Shown: one piece after another, positions 1-8,507 of the stretch
How positions within the stretch are numbered: position 1 is the stretch's first letter
Layout: the number at the start of each line of letters is the position of its first letter
Origin: Pseudomonas sp. PB106
Lineage (GTDB): Bacteria > Pseudomonadota > Gammaproteobacteria > Pseudomonadales > Pseudomonadaceae
Reading direction: 5' to 3'
NCBI RefSeq assembly: GCF_009764645.1
Contig: NZ_RWIM01000185.1
Span: 1-50,620 of the forward strand
Length of the DNA stretch: 50,620 nt
The notes under the pieces: generated by a model
Told to the model about the DNA's origin: nothing
The model's database searches: none
Seen by the model: the letters and a program-made list of their open reading frames with translations, nothing else
Translations under genes and position numbers: made by a program

Positions 1-74
1 GGCTGCGATCTTTTGATCTTGATTAAAAACAAGAATCAAAAGATCGCAGCCTGCGGCAGCTCCTACAAAAGGGG
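1..74. repeat. REP-like inverted repeat, class C (left end cut)
   Basis: The core GGCTGCGATCTTTTGATC pairs with GATC(A)AAAGATCGCAGCC at about 33-51, and the arm continues as TGCGGCAGCTCCTAC to base 74. The matching outer left arm lies beyond the window start. The same arm recurs at 37766-37849 and 42461-42543. It sits just past the 3' end of fadH. Confidence 0.75.
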
Positions 75-75
75 A

Positions 76-2115
76 TTACAGCTCAGCAGCGAGACGCGAC
101 CCTTGATTGATCGCACGCTTGGCATCCAGCTCTGCCGCAACATCGGCGCCGCCGATCAAGTGCACATTCTGCCCTGCTTCAACCAGACCATCATGCAGTT
201 CACGCAATGGATCCTGGCCCGCGCAAATCACGATGTTGTCGACTGCCAGCAATTGTGGCTCGCCGGTTTCGCCAATGCGGATGTGCAAACCCTGATCGTC
301 GATGCTCAGGTATTCGACGCTGTTGAGCATTTGCACCTGCTTGTTCTTCAAACCGGTACGGTGAATCCAGCCAGTGGTTTTACCGAGACCGTCACCGACC
401 TTGGTTTTCTTGCGCTGCAACAGGAACACTTCGCGGGCCGGTGCGTGCGGCGCGGCTTTGATACCCGCGACGCCTCCGCGAGCTTCCAGTTGCGCATCGA
501 TGCCCCACTCTTTCCAGAACGCAGCACGATCCTGACTGGTGGCCACGCCTTCGTGAACCAGAAACTCCGAGACGTCGAAACCGATACCACCCGCACCAAT
601 CACTGCGACACGCTTGCCGACCGGTTTGCGTTCAAGGATGACGTCCAGGTAACTCAGCACCTTGGCATTCTCGACACCCGGAATCGCCGGCACACGCGGC
701 GCAATGCCAGTGGCGAGAATGATTTCGTCGTAGCCGCCCTCGACCAGTTTCGCCACATCGACGCGGGTGTTCAGGCACACCTCAACGTTGGTGGTCTGCA
801 ACTTGCGTTTGAAATAGCGCAAGGTTTCGAAAAACTCTTCTTTGCCCGGCACACGCTTGGCGATGTTGAACTGGCCGCCGATTTCGCTGGCCGAATCGAA
901 CAAAGTCACCTGATGGCCACGCTCGGCGGCCACGGTGGCGGCAGACAGCCCGGCCGGGCCGGCACCGACCACAGCAATCTTCTTGATCTGTTTCACCGGC
1001 AAGTAGTTGAGCTCGGTCTCGTGGCAAGCACGCGGGTTGACCAGGCAACTGGTGAGCTTGCCGCCGAAGGTGTGGTCGAGGCACGCCTGGTTGCAGCCGA
1101 TGCAGGTGTTGATTTCGTCGGCGCGACCTTCAGCGGCCTTGTTGACGAAGTCCGGGTCAGCGAGGAAGGGCCGCGCCATCGAGACCATGTCAGCATCGCC
1201 TTCAGCCAGGATCTGCTCGGCGATTTCCGGGGTGTTGATGCGGTTGGTGGTGATCAGCGGAATGCTCACCGAGCCACGCAGTTTGGCGGTGACCTTGCTG
1301 AATGCCGCGCGTGGCACCTTGGTGGCGATGGTCGGAATCCGCGCTTCGTGCCAGCCGATGCCGGTGTTGATGATGGTCGCACCGGCCTGCTCGATGGCTT
1401 TGGCCAGGGTCACGATCTCATCCCAGGTGCTGCCGCCCTCGACCAGATCGAGCATCGACAGACGGAAGATGATGATGAAGTTCGGGCCCACCGCCTCACG
1501 CACGCGGCGGACGATTTCCACCGGCAGGCGCATGCGGTTTTCGTAGCTGCCACCCCAGCGGTCGGTGCGGTGGTTGGTGTGCGCGGCGAGGAACTGGTTA
1601 ATGAAATAACCTTCCGAGCCCATGATCTCGACACCGTCGTACTCGGCGGTTTGCGCCAGTACCGAGCAGGTAACGAAATCGCTGATCTGCTTCTCGATGC
1701 CTTCCTCGTCCAGCTCTTTGGGCTTGAACGGGTTGATCGGCGCCTGAATCGCGCTCGGTGCAACCTGTTTCGGGCTGTAGGCATAACGGCCGGCGTGAAG
1801 AATCTGCATGCAGATCTTGCCGCCCGCGTCGTGCACCGCGCGGGTAACGATGCGGTGCTTGAGCGCTTCTTCCTCGGTGGTCAGTTTTGCCGCGCCGGAG
1901 TACACCCCGCCCTCATCGTTCGGACCAATGCCGCCGGTGACCATCAGGCCAACACCGCCGCGCGCACGCTCAGCGAAGTACGCCGCCATGCGCTCGAAGC
2001 CACCCGGTTTTTCTTCAAGGCCCGTGTGCATCGAACCCATCAGGGTGCGGTTGCGCAGCGTGGTGAATCCCAGGTCCAGCGGGGCCAACAGGTGCGGGTA
2101 ATGAGCGGCGGTCAT
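76..2115 (-). CDS. fadH: NADPH-dependent 2,4-dienoyl-CoA reductase
   Basis: This enzyme reduces 2,4-dienoyl-CoA during beta-oxidation of unsaturated fatty acids in the cytoplasm. The 679-residue product has an N-terminal Old Yellow Enzyme-type FMN barrel and then an iron-sulphur motif with cysteines near 338, 341, 345 and 357. A Rossmann FAD domain follows (VVGAGPAGL at about 382-390), and a second dinucleotide motif (AVIGAGGIGFD) lies further on. Tyr170 and His256 fit the family's catalytic Tyr/His pair. The ATG at 2115 is chosen because GGAG lies just upstream; an in-frame codon 7 residues earlier lacks this. The length matches the bacterial family. It is transcribed alone and divergently from the nitrilase-fold gene. 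Confidence 0.95.
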   Translation of the reverse strand: MTAAHYPHLLAPLDLGFTTLRNRTLMGSMHTGLEEKPGGFERMAAYFAERARGGVGLMVTGGIGPNDEGGVYSGAAKLTTEEEALKHRIVTRAVHDAGGKICMQILHAGRYAYSPKQVAPSAIQAPINPFKPKELDEEGIEKQISDFVTCSVLAQTAEYDGVEIMGSEGYFINQFLAAHTNHRTDRWGGSYENRMRLPVEIVRRVREAVGPNFIIIFRLSMLDLVEGGSTWDEIVTLAKAIEQAGATIINTGIGWHEARIPTIATKVPRAAFSKVTAKLRGSVSIPLITTNRINTPEIAEQILAEGDADMVSMARPFLADPDFVNKAAEGRADEINTCIGCNQACLDHTFGGKLTSCLVNPRACHETELNYLPVKQIKKIAVVGAGPAGLSAATVAAERGHQVTLFDSASEIGGQFNIAKRVPGKEEFFETLRYFKRKLQTTNVEVCLNTRVDVAKLVEGGYDEIILATGIAPRVPAIPGVENAKVLSYLDVILERKPVGKRVAVIGAGGIGFDVSEFLVHEGVATSQDRAAFWKEWGIDAQLEARGGVAGIKAAPHAPAREVFLLQRKKTKVGDGLGKTTGWIHRTGLKNKQVQMLNSVEYLSIDDQGLHIRIGETGEPQLLAVDNIVICAGQDPLRELHDGLVEAGQNVHLIGGADVAAELDAKRAINQGSRLAAEL

Positions 2116-2322
2116 CGGTAACTCCACAACGAACAATCACGGAAAAGTGCGGGAGCTCTGCGTCCCCCGTCAGTCATGTTCGACAGACTAAGAGTCGCAC
2201 TGCTGTCACTCAATGACCGTAACTGACAACTTATTGATCCAAATGCGCAGCGCCCCTTGGCAACCCGCGCCATGAGCCCTACCCTAGTCGCCACACCCTG
2301 TACCCGGCTGTTGTTGGTTTTC

Positions 2323-3453
2323 ATGCGCAAACTTTTGTACCTGACGTTTTCCATGGCCCTTGTGGCTGTCCTTGCTTCCTACGCCATGTGGGCGGCAGAC
2401 CGGCCGGCGGGGCATTACCTGTCGGACCTGCGGATCAAACTCGCGGTCGACCAAGGCACGCCCGCCGACCGTGGCAATCTGCTGGGCATCCAGCCCGAGC
2501 TGTTCCCGACCGATTACCAAAGCCCCGAGCGTCTGCACCGCAAGCTCGCCGCCTATCTGCAGCAAGCCCAGGATCAAGGCTTGTTGAATGACAAAACCGT
2601 GGTGGTGCTGCCGGAGCATGTCGGCACCTGGCTGATGATCAGCGGCGAAAAGGATGAGCTGTATCAAGCACCCACCCTTGCCGAAGCGATGAACTGGCTG
2701 GCGGCGAGCAACCCGCTGCTGTTCGCCCGCGCCTGGCTCAGTGCCAAGGGCGCCAGTCGCCTTGACGATGCGCACCTGCGGATGAAGTCCAAGTCGATGG
2801 CCAAGGACTATCAAGCGCTGTTCGGTGGCCTGGCCAAGGAGTTTCACGTCACGCTGGTGGCGGGTTCGATCGTATTGCCCGAGCCGAGCATCCGCGATGG
2901 TCAACTCAAACCCGGCAGCGGCGCGCTGTACAACAGCAGCGTGGTGTTTGGTCGCGACGGCGTTCCGCTCGGTCAACCGCAGCGGCAGATGCACCCGATC
3001 TTCGATCAGCGCGAAGTGATCTCGGGCGAAGACAAACATGCGATCAACGTGGTCGACACCCCGGCCGGACGCCTCGGCATTCTGATCGGCAGCGACAGCT
3101 GGTATCCGGACAACTACCGCAAGCTTGATGAACAAGGCGCTCAACTGGTGGCGGTACCGGCGTTCGTGGTCGGTCACAATGTCTGGGATAAACCGTGGGG
3201 CGGCTACAAGGGCTCGAGCACCCCGGGCTCGGTCAGCCTCAAGCCCGGCGAAGTCAGCGAAGGTCAGGCCTGGCATCGCCTGACCCTGACCGCGCAACCG
3301 CCGAGCAGCAATGCCGTCGCCGGTGTCAGCGTGTTCCTGCGCGGGCAGTTCTGGGACAAGTTGAGCTCCGGGCAGAGTTTTCTCAGCGGCAATGGTCAGC
3401 AGTTCGCCGATGGCGATGCCCGTGGCGCACGCTTGTTGAACATCTGGTTGTAA
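2323..3453 (+). CDS. Nitrilase-superfamily protein, catalytic Lys and Cys apparently absent
   Basis: The 376-residue product has an N-terminal hydrophobic segment (residues 4-24; signal peptide or anchor) followed by a carbon-nitrogen hydrolase fold. Such enzymes use a Glu-Lys-Cys triad on amides or nitriles. The Glu is present (LPEH, E98). The segment that normally reads R-K-x-H is R-Q-M-H, giving Gln222 for Lys. The nucleophile loop reads LIGSDSWYP, giving Gly256 for the expected Cys. The protein is therefore probably not a classical amidase; a binding or sensory role is inference. The ATG at 2323 is preferred over an upstream in-frame start because it begins the hydrophobic segment. It ends 3 bases before the AraC-type gene, which suggests one operon. 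Confidence 0.75.
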   Translation: MRKLLYLTFSMALVAVLASYAMWAADRPAGHYLSDLRIKLAVDQGTPADRGNLLGIQPELFPTDYQSPERLHRKLAAYLQQAQDQGLLNDKTVVVLPEHVGTWLMISGEKDELYQAPTLAEAMNWLAASNPLLFARAWLSAKGASRLDDAHLRMKSKSMAKDYQALFGGLAKEFHVTLVAGSIVLPEPSIRDGQLKPGSGALYNSSVVFGRDGVPLGQPQRQMHPIFDQREVISGEDKHAINVVDTPAGRLGILIGSDSWYPDNYRKLDEQGAQLVAVPAFVVGHNVWDKPWGGYKGSSTPGSVSLKPGEVSEGQAWHRLTLTAQPPSSNAVAGVSVFLRGQFWDKLSSGQSFLSGNGQQFADGDARGARLLNIWL

Positions 3454-3456
3454 ACC

Positions 3457-4497
3457 ATGAAGCCGCTGCCGATGCGCCTCGGGGATTTGTCGGTGGGTTT
3501 CGTGCACAGTCTCGCCGATGCCGTGCGCAGTCATGACGCCGACCCGCAGCCGCTGCTCGAGCAGTACGGGCTGGATGCCGCACGACTGGCCGAGGCCGGC
3601 GCACGCTTGTCGATTCCTCGTTACATGCGCCTGGGGCACAGCGCGATTCAGTTGACCGGTGATCCAGCGCTGGGTTTACGCATGGGCCAGCTCAGCCGCC
3701 TGAGCCAGGCCGGACTGGCCGGGGTCACGGCCTCACAGGCGCCCACCGTGCGTGAAGCAGCACGTTGCCTGATCCGTTTTGAACCGCTGTACGGCTCTAA
3801 CTACCGTGGTCAATCAAGCTTCCATGAAGATGCCCAAGGCGCGTGGCTGCGGTTCTATTCCATCAGCCCCTACAACGCTTACAACCGTTTTGTGGTGGAC
3901 TCGATCATCGCCGGTTGGCTGCATCAGCTCTCGGCCGTCAGCCGCGAACCATTGCGCGCCGAACGCATCGACATCGAATTCGACGAGCCGGATTATCGCC
4001 TGGCTTATGCGGCATTGGGCGATTGCCCGATCCAGTTTGGCGCCGAGCGCAATCAACTGCGCCTGGGGCTGAACAGCCTGGCTCAACGCAATCCCGAGCA
4101 TTGCCCGAGTACCTGGCGGCATCTGCTGCAATTGTGTGAGCGGGAACTGGAGCAATTGACCCGCACCCGCAGCCTGCGCGAGCGCATCACGCAATTGCTT
4201 GGGCCGTTGCTCAATGGTGGTCGAGAACCCGACCTGGAAGAAGTGGCGGCACGCCTGAAACTGCCGACCTGGACATTGCGGCGCAAACTGACCGAGGAAG
4301 GCACGCAGTTTCGCGCGATCCTCAATGACACCCGCCGTGATCTGGCAATGACCTACATCCGCGACACCGAACTGGCATTCGGCGAAATCGCTTACCTGCT
4401 GGGCTTTGCCTCAGCCGAAGCCTTTCAGCGTGCGTTCAAACGCTGGAGCGGGCAGACACCCGGCGAATTCCGCCGTAGTCACCGCAAAACAGCTTAA
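3457..4497 (+). CDS. AraC-family transcriptional regulator, Arabinose_bd type
   Basis: This 346-residue cytoplasmic regulator has an N-terminal effector domain of the kind seen in OruR/ArgR-like and MmsR-like pseudomonad AraC proteins (about residues 15-200). A C-terminal double helix-turn-helix follows (about 245-340), with the hallmark segment GFASAEAFQRAFKRW-SGQTPGEFR. Only three bases separate it from the preceding nitrilase-fold gene, so the two are probably cotranscribed and translationally coupled. The effector and targets cannot be read from the sequence. A regulator tied to a catalytically altered hydrolase hints at ligand handling, but this is inference. Confidence 0.9.
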   Translation: MKPLPMRLGDLSVGFVHSLADAVRSHDADPQPLLEQYGLDAARLAEAGARLSIPRYMRLGHSAIQLTGDPALGLRMGQLSRLSQAGLAGVTASQAPTVREAARCLIRFEPLYGSNYRGQSSFHEDAQGAWLRFYSISPYNAYNRFVVDSIIAGWLHQLSAVSREPLRAERIDIEFDEPDYRLAYAALGDCPIQFGAERNQLRLGLNSLAQRNPEHCPSTWRHLLQLCERELEQLTRTRSLRERITQLLGPLLNGGREPDLEEVAARLKLPTWTLRRKLTEEGTQFRAILNDTRRDLAMTYIRDTELAFGEIAYLLGFASAEAFQRAFKRWSGQTPGEFRRSHRKTA

Positions 4498-4531
4498 AAG
4501 CAGCTGTGAGCTGCGAGCGGCAAGCCGCAAG

Positions 4532-4618
4532 TCAAAGCTCGGTGGCGTCGTCGGCAGGCTCGGGTTGATCCAGTTCAAAAGCCTGATACTCGAGCAGCTC
4601 TTCTTGATAATCATCCAT
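4532..4618 (-). CDS. Very small acidic protein, 28 residues
   Basis: An ATG at 4618, preceded by a strong ribosome binding site (AGCAGGGGGATTACG), opens a 28-codon frame that starts MDDYQEELLEYQAFEL and ends in DDATEL. It is strongly acidic with no hydrophobic segment. It runs convergent to the AraC gene, with its stop 34 bases past that gene's stop. The strong Shine-Dalgarno sequence and skewed composition argue for a real small gene. I believe similar tiny acidic proteins occur in other pseudomonads but cannot verify it here. Function is unknown. Confidence 0.6.
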   Translation of the reverse strand: MDDYQEELLEYQAFELDQPEPADDATEL

Positions 4619-4805
4619 CGCGTAATCCCCCTGCTGCTCTCTTGAATGGGCCTGAGCAAATACCCAGTGCCTCGAGCTTAACGTGCTCGTGTGAAGGAAA
4701 AGTGAAACCCGGCCTTCATGAATAAAACGTAGCAGCAGGTCAGGAAATTATCGCGGGACTTTTGTCCGGGGAATGTAACTAAATTTTAAGTCAGCCCCAA
4801 ACGAA

Positions 4806-4892
4806 GTAGGAGTGAGCCTGCTCGCGATAGCGGAAGATCAGTCACATCGTTAATGACTGGTCTAGCGCTATCGCGAGCAGGCTCACTCCTAC
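4806..4892. repeat. REP-like inverted repeat, class A
   Basis: Arms GTAGGAGTGAGCCTGCTCGC and its reverse complement are near perfect over about 27 bases. The inner spacer carries a smaller dyad (CAGTCA / TGACTG). A second near-identical copy is at 25621-25707. It lies between the small acidic gene and the DUF2242 gene. Confidence 0.85.
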
Positions 4893-4906
4893 AGGGTATT
4901 ACTGGA

Positions 4907-5761
4907 TTATTGACCGGACGCTGGCATCGCCGGAATCGGCTCGGACGGCGGCGGGATATCCGGATTGGCCGGCGGCGTGATGGTTTCGGTTGCCGGTGCA
5001 GGCTCGGCCGTTGGCGCCGGGGTGATTGGCGCAGACTCCGTTGGTGGCACCACGGGTTCCGAACTCACTGGCGCCGCTTCTGCGGGTGCTGGCGCTGGTT
5101 CGGCAGCAGGCGCAGGGGTTGCGGCAGGCTCAGCGGCAGGCGTAGGCGTCGGCGTCAACGCGGCCGGCGCAGGCTTTGGCTCTGGCATCCCCAGATCGGC
5201 CTTCGGCTTCTCTTCGATATGCGCCGCCTTCTTCGCTTCAGCCGGCATGAACTGCTCGACCAGCGTGAAGAAACGCTCGTAGAACTTTTGTGCCGTCACT
5301 GTTTCGCTGGCGACCTTGACCATCGAATCGTCCGAAGAACCGATCGGCATCGACACCGAGCCCAACACGCCGACACCAAGGCTGGCGGAGTTGTTGGTTT
5401 TCTTCAGCGCATAACGATCCTGCAAGGCGTTGGCGAACATCGTGGCATGGTGCCCGGCGCTGCCGTCATCGGCGCAGACCACATTGAAGCTGATCTCCAT
5501 ATGGGTATCGCCGGTTTGCTGGAAACTCTTGTGGCCGCTGACGATTTTCGGGTCGCTGCTGGTGATGATGTAACCCTGACTGAGCAACGCGCGACGGGCT
5601 GCTTCGCAGCTGACCGCATCAGTCACCGGATAATTGCGCGAAAATGTACCGGAGTCATCGAAGTTCTCATGCTCGTACATCGGCTTGTCCTTCGAACAGC
5701 CGGCAACAGCGGTCAACAACAGCGCCAGCCCGAAAACACGCATGGGAGTGGAAATCAACAT
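4907..5761 (-). CDS. DUF2242 lipoprotein with Pro/Ala-rich tail
   Basis: The 284-residue product begins with a lipoprotein signal (hydrophobic stretch ending AVAGC), so it is probably membrane anchored. Residues of about 30-180 match the DUF2242 family as I know it, with elements such as YPVTDAVSCEAARRALLSQG and GSVSMPIGSSDDSMVKV. From about residue 195 on the chain is low-complexity Pro/Ala/Glu repeats that may span the periplasm. The ATG at 5761 is supported by AGGA upstream; an ATG six codons later is possible. Function is unknown. A class A repeat follows its 3' end. Confidence 0.8.
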   Translation of the reverse strand: MLISTPMRVFGLALLLTAVAGCSKDKPMYEHENFDDSGTFSRNYPVTDAVSCEAARRALLSQGYIITSSDPKIVSGHKSFQQTGDTHMEISFNVVCADDGSAGHHATMFANALQDRYALKKTNNSASLGVGVLGSVSMPIGSSDDSMVKVASETVTAQKFYERFFTLVEQFMPAEAKKAAHIEEKPKADLGMPEPKPAPAALTPTPTPAAEPAATPAPAAEPAPAPAEAAPVSSEPVVPPTESAPITPAPTAEPAPATETITPPANPDIPPPSEPIPAMPASGQ

Positions 5762-5933
5762 TGAACATCCTGAGGGAAAACAGTCCGGGGCGTATTGTGC
5801 AACAGATCGCGGCCCTGCGGCGTATGGATTAGTGTCTTAAAACGGTTACAACTCTATCGACAATGAATGGCAGGTAAAAGTCGCCCGCATCGTCGATCGA
5901 TGAAGATCTGGTCATTAGCGGCCAGTCGACCAC

Positions 5934-5961
5934 AAAAAAGCCCCGGCGTTGCGGCCGGGGC
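5934..5961 (-). terminator. Rho-independent terminator after ppiD
   Basis: Read on the minus strand, GCCCCGG-CCGCAACG-CCGGGGC is followed by a run of Ts. It begins about 27 bases beyond the ppiD stop codon. Confidence 0.85.
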
Positions 5962-5987
5962 TTATTGTCTTGCGACTCAGTCGAGTA

Positions 5988-7859
5988 TCAGAAACGCTTG
6001 ATCTCGGCCTGAGCTTCCAACTGCTTGCGATACGCCGCGAAGTCTTGCTGACCTTCACGGGACGCGAGGAAGCGACGGTATTGAACCTTCTCTTCATCGG
6101 TCGGAGCCGCAGCTTCGTTGACGCCATTGAGGCGCACGATCATCAGGCTGCCGTCCGGCAGGGTCACGCTGGTGAACGTCGGCTTGTCCTTGGCAGCCGG
6201 TTTCGGCATGCGGAACAGGGCTTGCAGCACCGACGGATCAACGCCTTCCTGAGCGCGGGTAGCCGCTTCGGTGGCTTTCCAGTTCTGACCTTCAATTGCC
6301 TTGTCCAGCGGCGCCTTGCCATCGCGCAGATCAGCGATCAGCTTCTCGGCTTTGGTCTTGGCAGCCGCACTGGCGTGCTCTTTGGTCAGTTGAGTGCGGA
6401 TGGCCGCATTCACGCTTTCCAGAGGCAGTTGCGCCGGCTTGAGGTGTTCCTTGGAACGCAACACGATCACAGTGTCCGGATCCAGTTCGATGGCGGTGCT
6501 GTTGGCACCCTCATCAATCACTTCGGTGCTGAATGCAGCAGTCACCACAGCGCGATTGGCTGCAACACCTTCGCCACCTTCACGGCCAAATGGCTTGGAG
6601 GTGTGCACGGTCAGTTTCAGGTCCGCTGCCGGTTGGGCCAGATCAGAGGCTTCAAACGCCGAGTCTTCCAGTTGCTTGGTCGCCTCGACAAAACGCTGCT
6701 CGACCTGAGCGGCTTTGAGGTCGCGGGTCAGCTTGTCTTTCAGGCTGGCCAGGGTCGGCACTTCAGGAGCTTCGACGCCCAGCAGCTTGATCAGGTGGTA
6801 ACCGAAGTCAGTGCGAACCGGCTCGGAAACCTGATCCTTGTTCAGCGAGTACAAGGCTTTTTCGAAGGCAGGATCGTAAACGCCAGGACCTGCGAAACCG
6901 AGGTCACCGCCATTGTTGGCCGAGCCCGGGTCTTGCGAGAACTCTTTGGCCAGCGCTTCGAATTTCTCGCCCTTGGCCAGACGCGCCTGGACTTCTTCGA
7001 TTTTCGCTTTCGCTTGAGCTTCAGTGGTCTTGTCGTTCACTTCGATCAGGATGTGGGCGGCACGACGCTGTTCCGACAGGTTGGCGATCTCTTTCTGATA
7101 CGCCGCCTGCAGGTCTTCGTCCTTGACGGCAACCTGGTCGAAGAACGACGACTTCTTCAACTCGAGGTAATCGATGACCACTTGATCCGGGGTCATGAAT
7201 TCCTTGGCGTGTTCGTCGTAGTAAGCCTTGACCTCATCGTCCGTCAGCTTGACGGCCGCAGGGTCAGCCTTGACGGTCAGGGTCGCAAAGTCGCGGGTCT
7301 GTTTTTCCAGACGGGCGAATGCCAGCACTTCGGCGTCAGTCACGAAACCGCTGCCCGCCACACCGGCGCGCAGTTGGCCGATCAGCATTTCCTGAGCCAG
7401 CATCTGGCGGAATTGCATGCGGCTGTAACCCAGTTGACGGATTACCTGGTCAAAACGATCGGAGCTGAATTTGCCGTCCACCTGGAATTCAGGCGTCATC
7501 AGAATCACCTGATCCAGTGCACCTTCGGAGAAAGCGAACTTGGCTTGTTCGGCGCCTTGCAGCAGCAGCTTGCGATCGATCAGACCCTTGAGGGCCGATT
7601 CACGCAGCATTTTTTCGTCGAGCAAGGAAGCATCGAAGTCCTTGCCCAGTTGTTGCATCAGCTGACGGCGTTGCATGTCAACGGCCTGGCTCAGCTCGTT
7701 CTGGCTGATTTCTTCACCATTGACCTTGGCCGCCTCATTCTTGTGAGTCGTGGCCTGGAAAATGGCGTCGAAACCGGTCAGGGCCATCAGTGCAACGATG
7801 ACCCCGATAATGGTCTTGGCAATCCAGCCTTGTGAATTGTCCCTGATATTCTGCAGCAT
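5988..7859 (-). CDS. ppiD: Peptidyl-prolyl isomerase PpiD, periplasmic chaperone
   Basis: The product is 623 residues, the usual PpiD length. A short cytoplasmic start (MLQNIRDNSQGWIAK) is followed by one membrane segment (about 16-36). Next come a SurA-like N-terminal chaperone region, a parvulin domain near 260-355 (RAAHILIEV through GDLGFAGPG to GYHLIKLLG) and a C-terminal SurA-like part. The family is anchored in the inner membrane near SecYEG and assists folding of exported proteins. It closes the tig-clpP-clpX-lon-hupB-ppiD run, an order also known from enterobacteria. Confidence 0.95.
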   Translation of the reverse strand: MLQNIRDNSQGWIAKTIIGVIVALMALTGFDAIFQATTHKNEAAKVNGEEISQNELSQAVDMQRRQLMQQLGKDFDASLLDEKMLRESALKGLIDRKLLLQGAEQAKFAFSEGALDQVILMTPEFQVDGKFSSDRFDQVIRQLGYSRMQFRQMLAQEMLIGQLRAGVAGSGFVTDAEVLAFARLEKQTRDFATLTVKADPAAVKLTDDEVKAYYDEHAKEFMTPDQVVIDYLELKKSSFFDQVAVKDEDLQAAYQKEIANLSEQRRAAHILIEVNDKTTEAQAKAKIEEVQARLAKGEKFEALAKEFSQDPGSANNGGDLGFAGPGVYDPAFEKALYSLNKDQVSEPVRTDFGYHLIKLLGVEAPEVPTLASLKDKLTRDLKAAQVEQRFVEATKQLEDSAFEASDLAQPAADLKLTVHTSKPFGREGGEGVAANRAVVTAAFSTEVIDEGANSTAIELDPDTVIVLRSKEHLKPAQLPLESVNAAIRTQLTKEHASAAAKTKAEKLIADLRDGKAPLDKAIEGQNWKATEAATRAQEGVDPSVLQALFRMPKPAAKDKPTFTSVTLPDGSLMIVRLNGVNEAAAPTDEEKVQYRRFLASREGQQDFAAYRKQLEAQAEIKRF

Positions 7860-7930
7860 GCGTCCCCCAGAAACGGTTGAACTTCAAAATTAGGCAACCG
7901 TGGAGCGTGGGTAGAATCCGGATAGAAGAA

Positions 7931-7952
7931 AGGCGCATCCGAGGATGCGCCT
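7931..7952 (-). terminator. Terminator hairpin after the tRNA-like element
   Basis: AGGCGCATCC and GGATGCGCCT form a strong stem. On the minus strand it is followed by TTCTTCT. It lies 10 bases past the CCA end of the tRNA-like element, so it may end a hupB plus tRNA-like transcript. Confidence 0.7.
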
Positions 7953-7961
7953 TCTCGTAAC

Positions 7962-8037
7962 TGGCGGAGCGGACAGGGCTCGAACCCTCGATCCCGGCGT
8001 TACAGGCAACTGTTTCAGCGACCTGCTCTACCGCTCC
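7962..8037 (-). pseudogene. Degenerate tRNA-Asp-like element
   Basis: The 76-base minus-strand element has a perfect seven-pair acceptor stem (GGAGCGG with CCGCTCC), discriminator G and an encoded CCA. It also has T-loop GGTTCGAG and a central GCCTGTAACGC resembling the tRNA-Asp anticodon region GCCTGTCACGC. The D stem (GAGC against GAAA) barely pairs. The anticodon stem has two mismatches, the T stem one mismatch plus weak pairs, and the anticodon would read GTA (Tyr) in an Asp-type body. It is best called a tRNA-Asp-derived pseudogene or tRNA-like RNA. It starts about 50 bases past hupB. Confidence 0.65.
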
Positions 8038-8087
8038 GCTGCCAAGTCAGGCTTGACCCCGACCCGGATGGGTAAAAACCTGAAAAC

Positions 8088-8360
8088 TTAGTTAACAGCT
8101 TCTTTCAGTGCTTTACCGGCTTTGAAACCTGGCTTCTTGGCAGCCGGGATTTCCAGAGTCTTGCCAGTCTGAGGGTTACGACCGGTACGAGCCGGGCGAT
8201 CGGTAACGGAGAAAGTACCGAAACCAACCAGAACAACGGAGTCGCCAGCCTTGAGAGCGCCAGTGACGGATTCGATTACAGCGTCCAGCGCACGGCCAGC
8301 AGCAGCTTTCGGGATATCAGCGGATGCAGCGATAGCATCAATCAGTTCCGACTTGTTCAC
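8088..8360 (-). CDS. hupB: DNA-binding protein HU-beta
   Basis: This is a 90-residue histone-like protein, the standard HU length, starting MNKSELIDAIAASADI. The DNA-binding beta arm region reads VGFGTFSVTDRPARTGRNPQTGK. HU bends and compacts DNA as a dimer in the nucleoid. It follows lon with a gap of about 150 bases that contains no gene. The stop codon is only 50 bases before the tRNA-like element. Confidence 0.97.
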   Translation of the reverse strand: MNKSELIDAIAASADIPKAAAGRALDAVIESVTGALKAGDSVVLVGFGTFSVTDRPARTGRNPQTGKTLEIPAAKKPGFKAGKALKEAVN

Positions 8361-8507
8361 TCTAAGTCCCCTTATATCTATTTTGAGATGATTCTAAGTT
8401 TTTTGGTGAAAGCAAAAACAGTGCTGAATGGCCTACAGACACTTAAGAGCCGCTTTATAACAAGGGCTCTAAAAAGCTGTCAAGGAAGCCCCCCAGGCAA
8501 AAACGTA

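Noticed and set aside
13..2121. Open frame of about 700 codons on the plus strand opposite fadH
   Set aside because: It mirrors the fadH frame in high-GC DNA, has no family resemblance, and fadH has complete motifs.
2323..4497. Nitrile or amide degradation operon
   Set aside because: The nitrilase-fold protein appears to lack the catalytic Lys and Cys, and no other pathway gene is next to it.
5949..7835. Open frame of about 630 codons opposite ppiD
   Set aside because: Antisense shadow of a conserved gene; it crosses the ppiD terminator and lacks any domain pattern.
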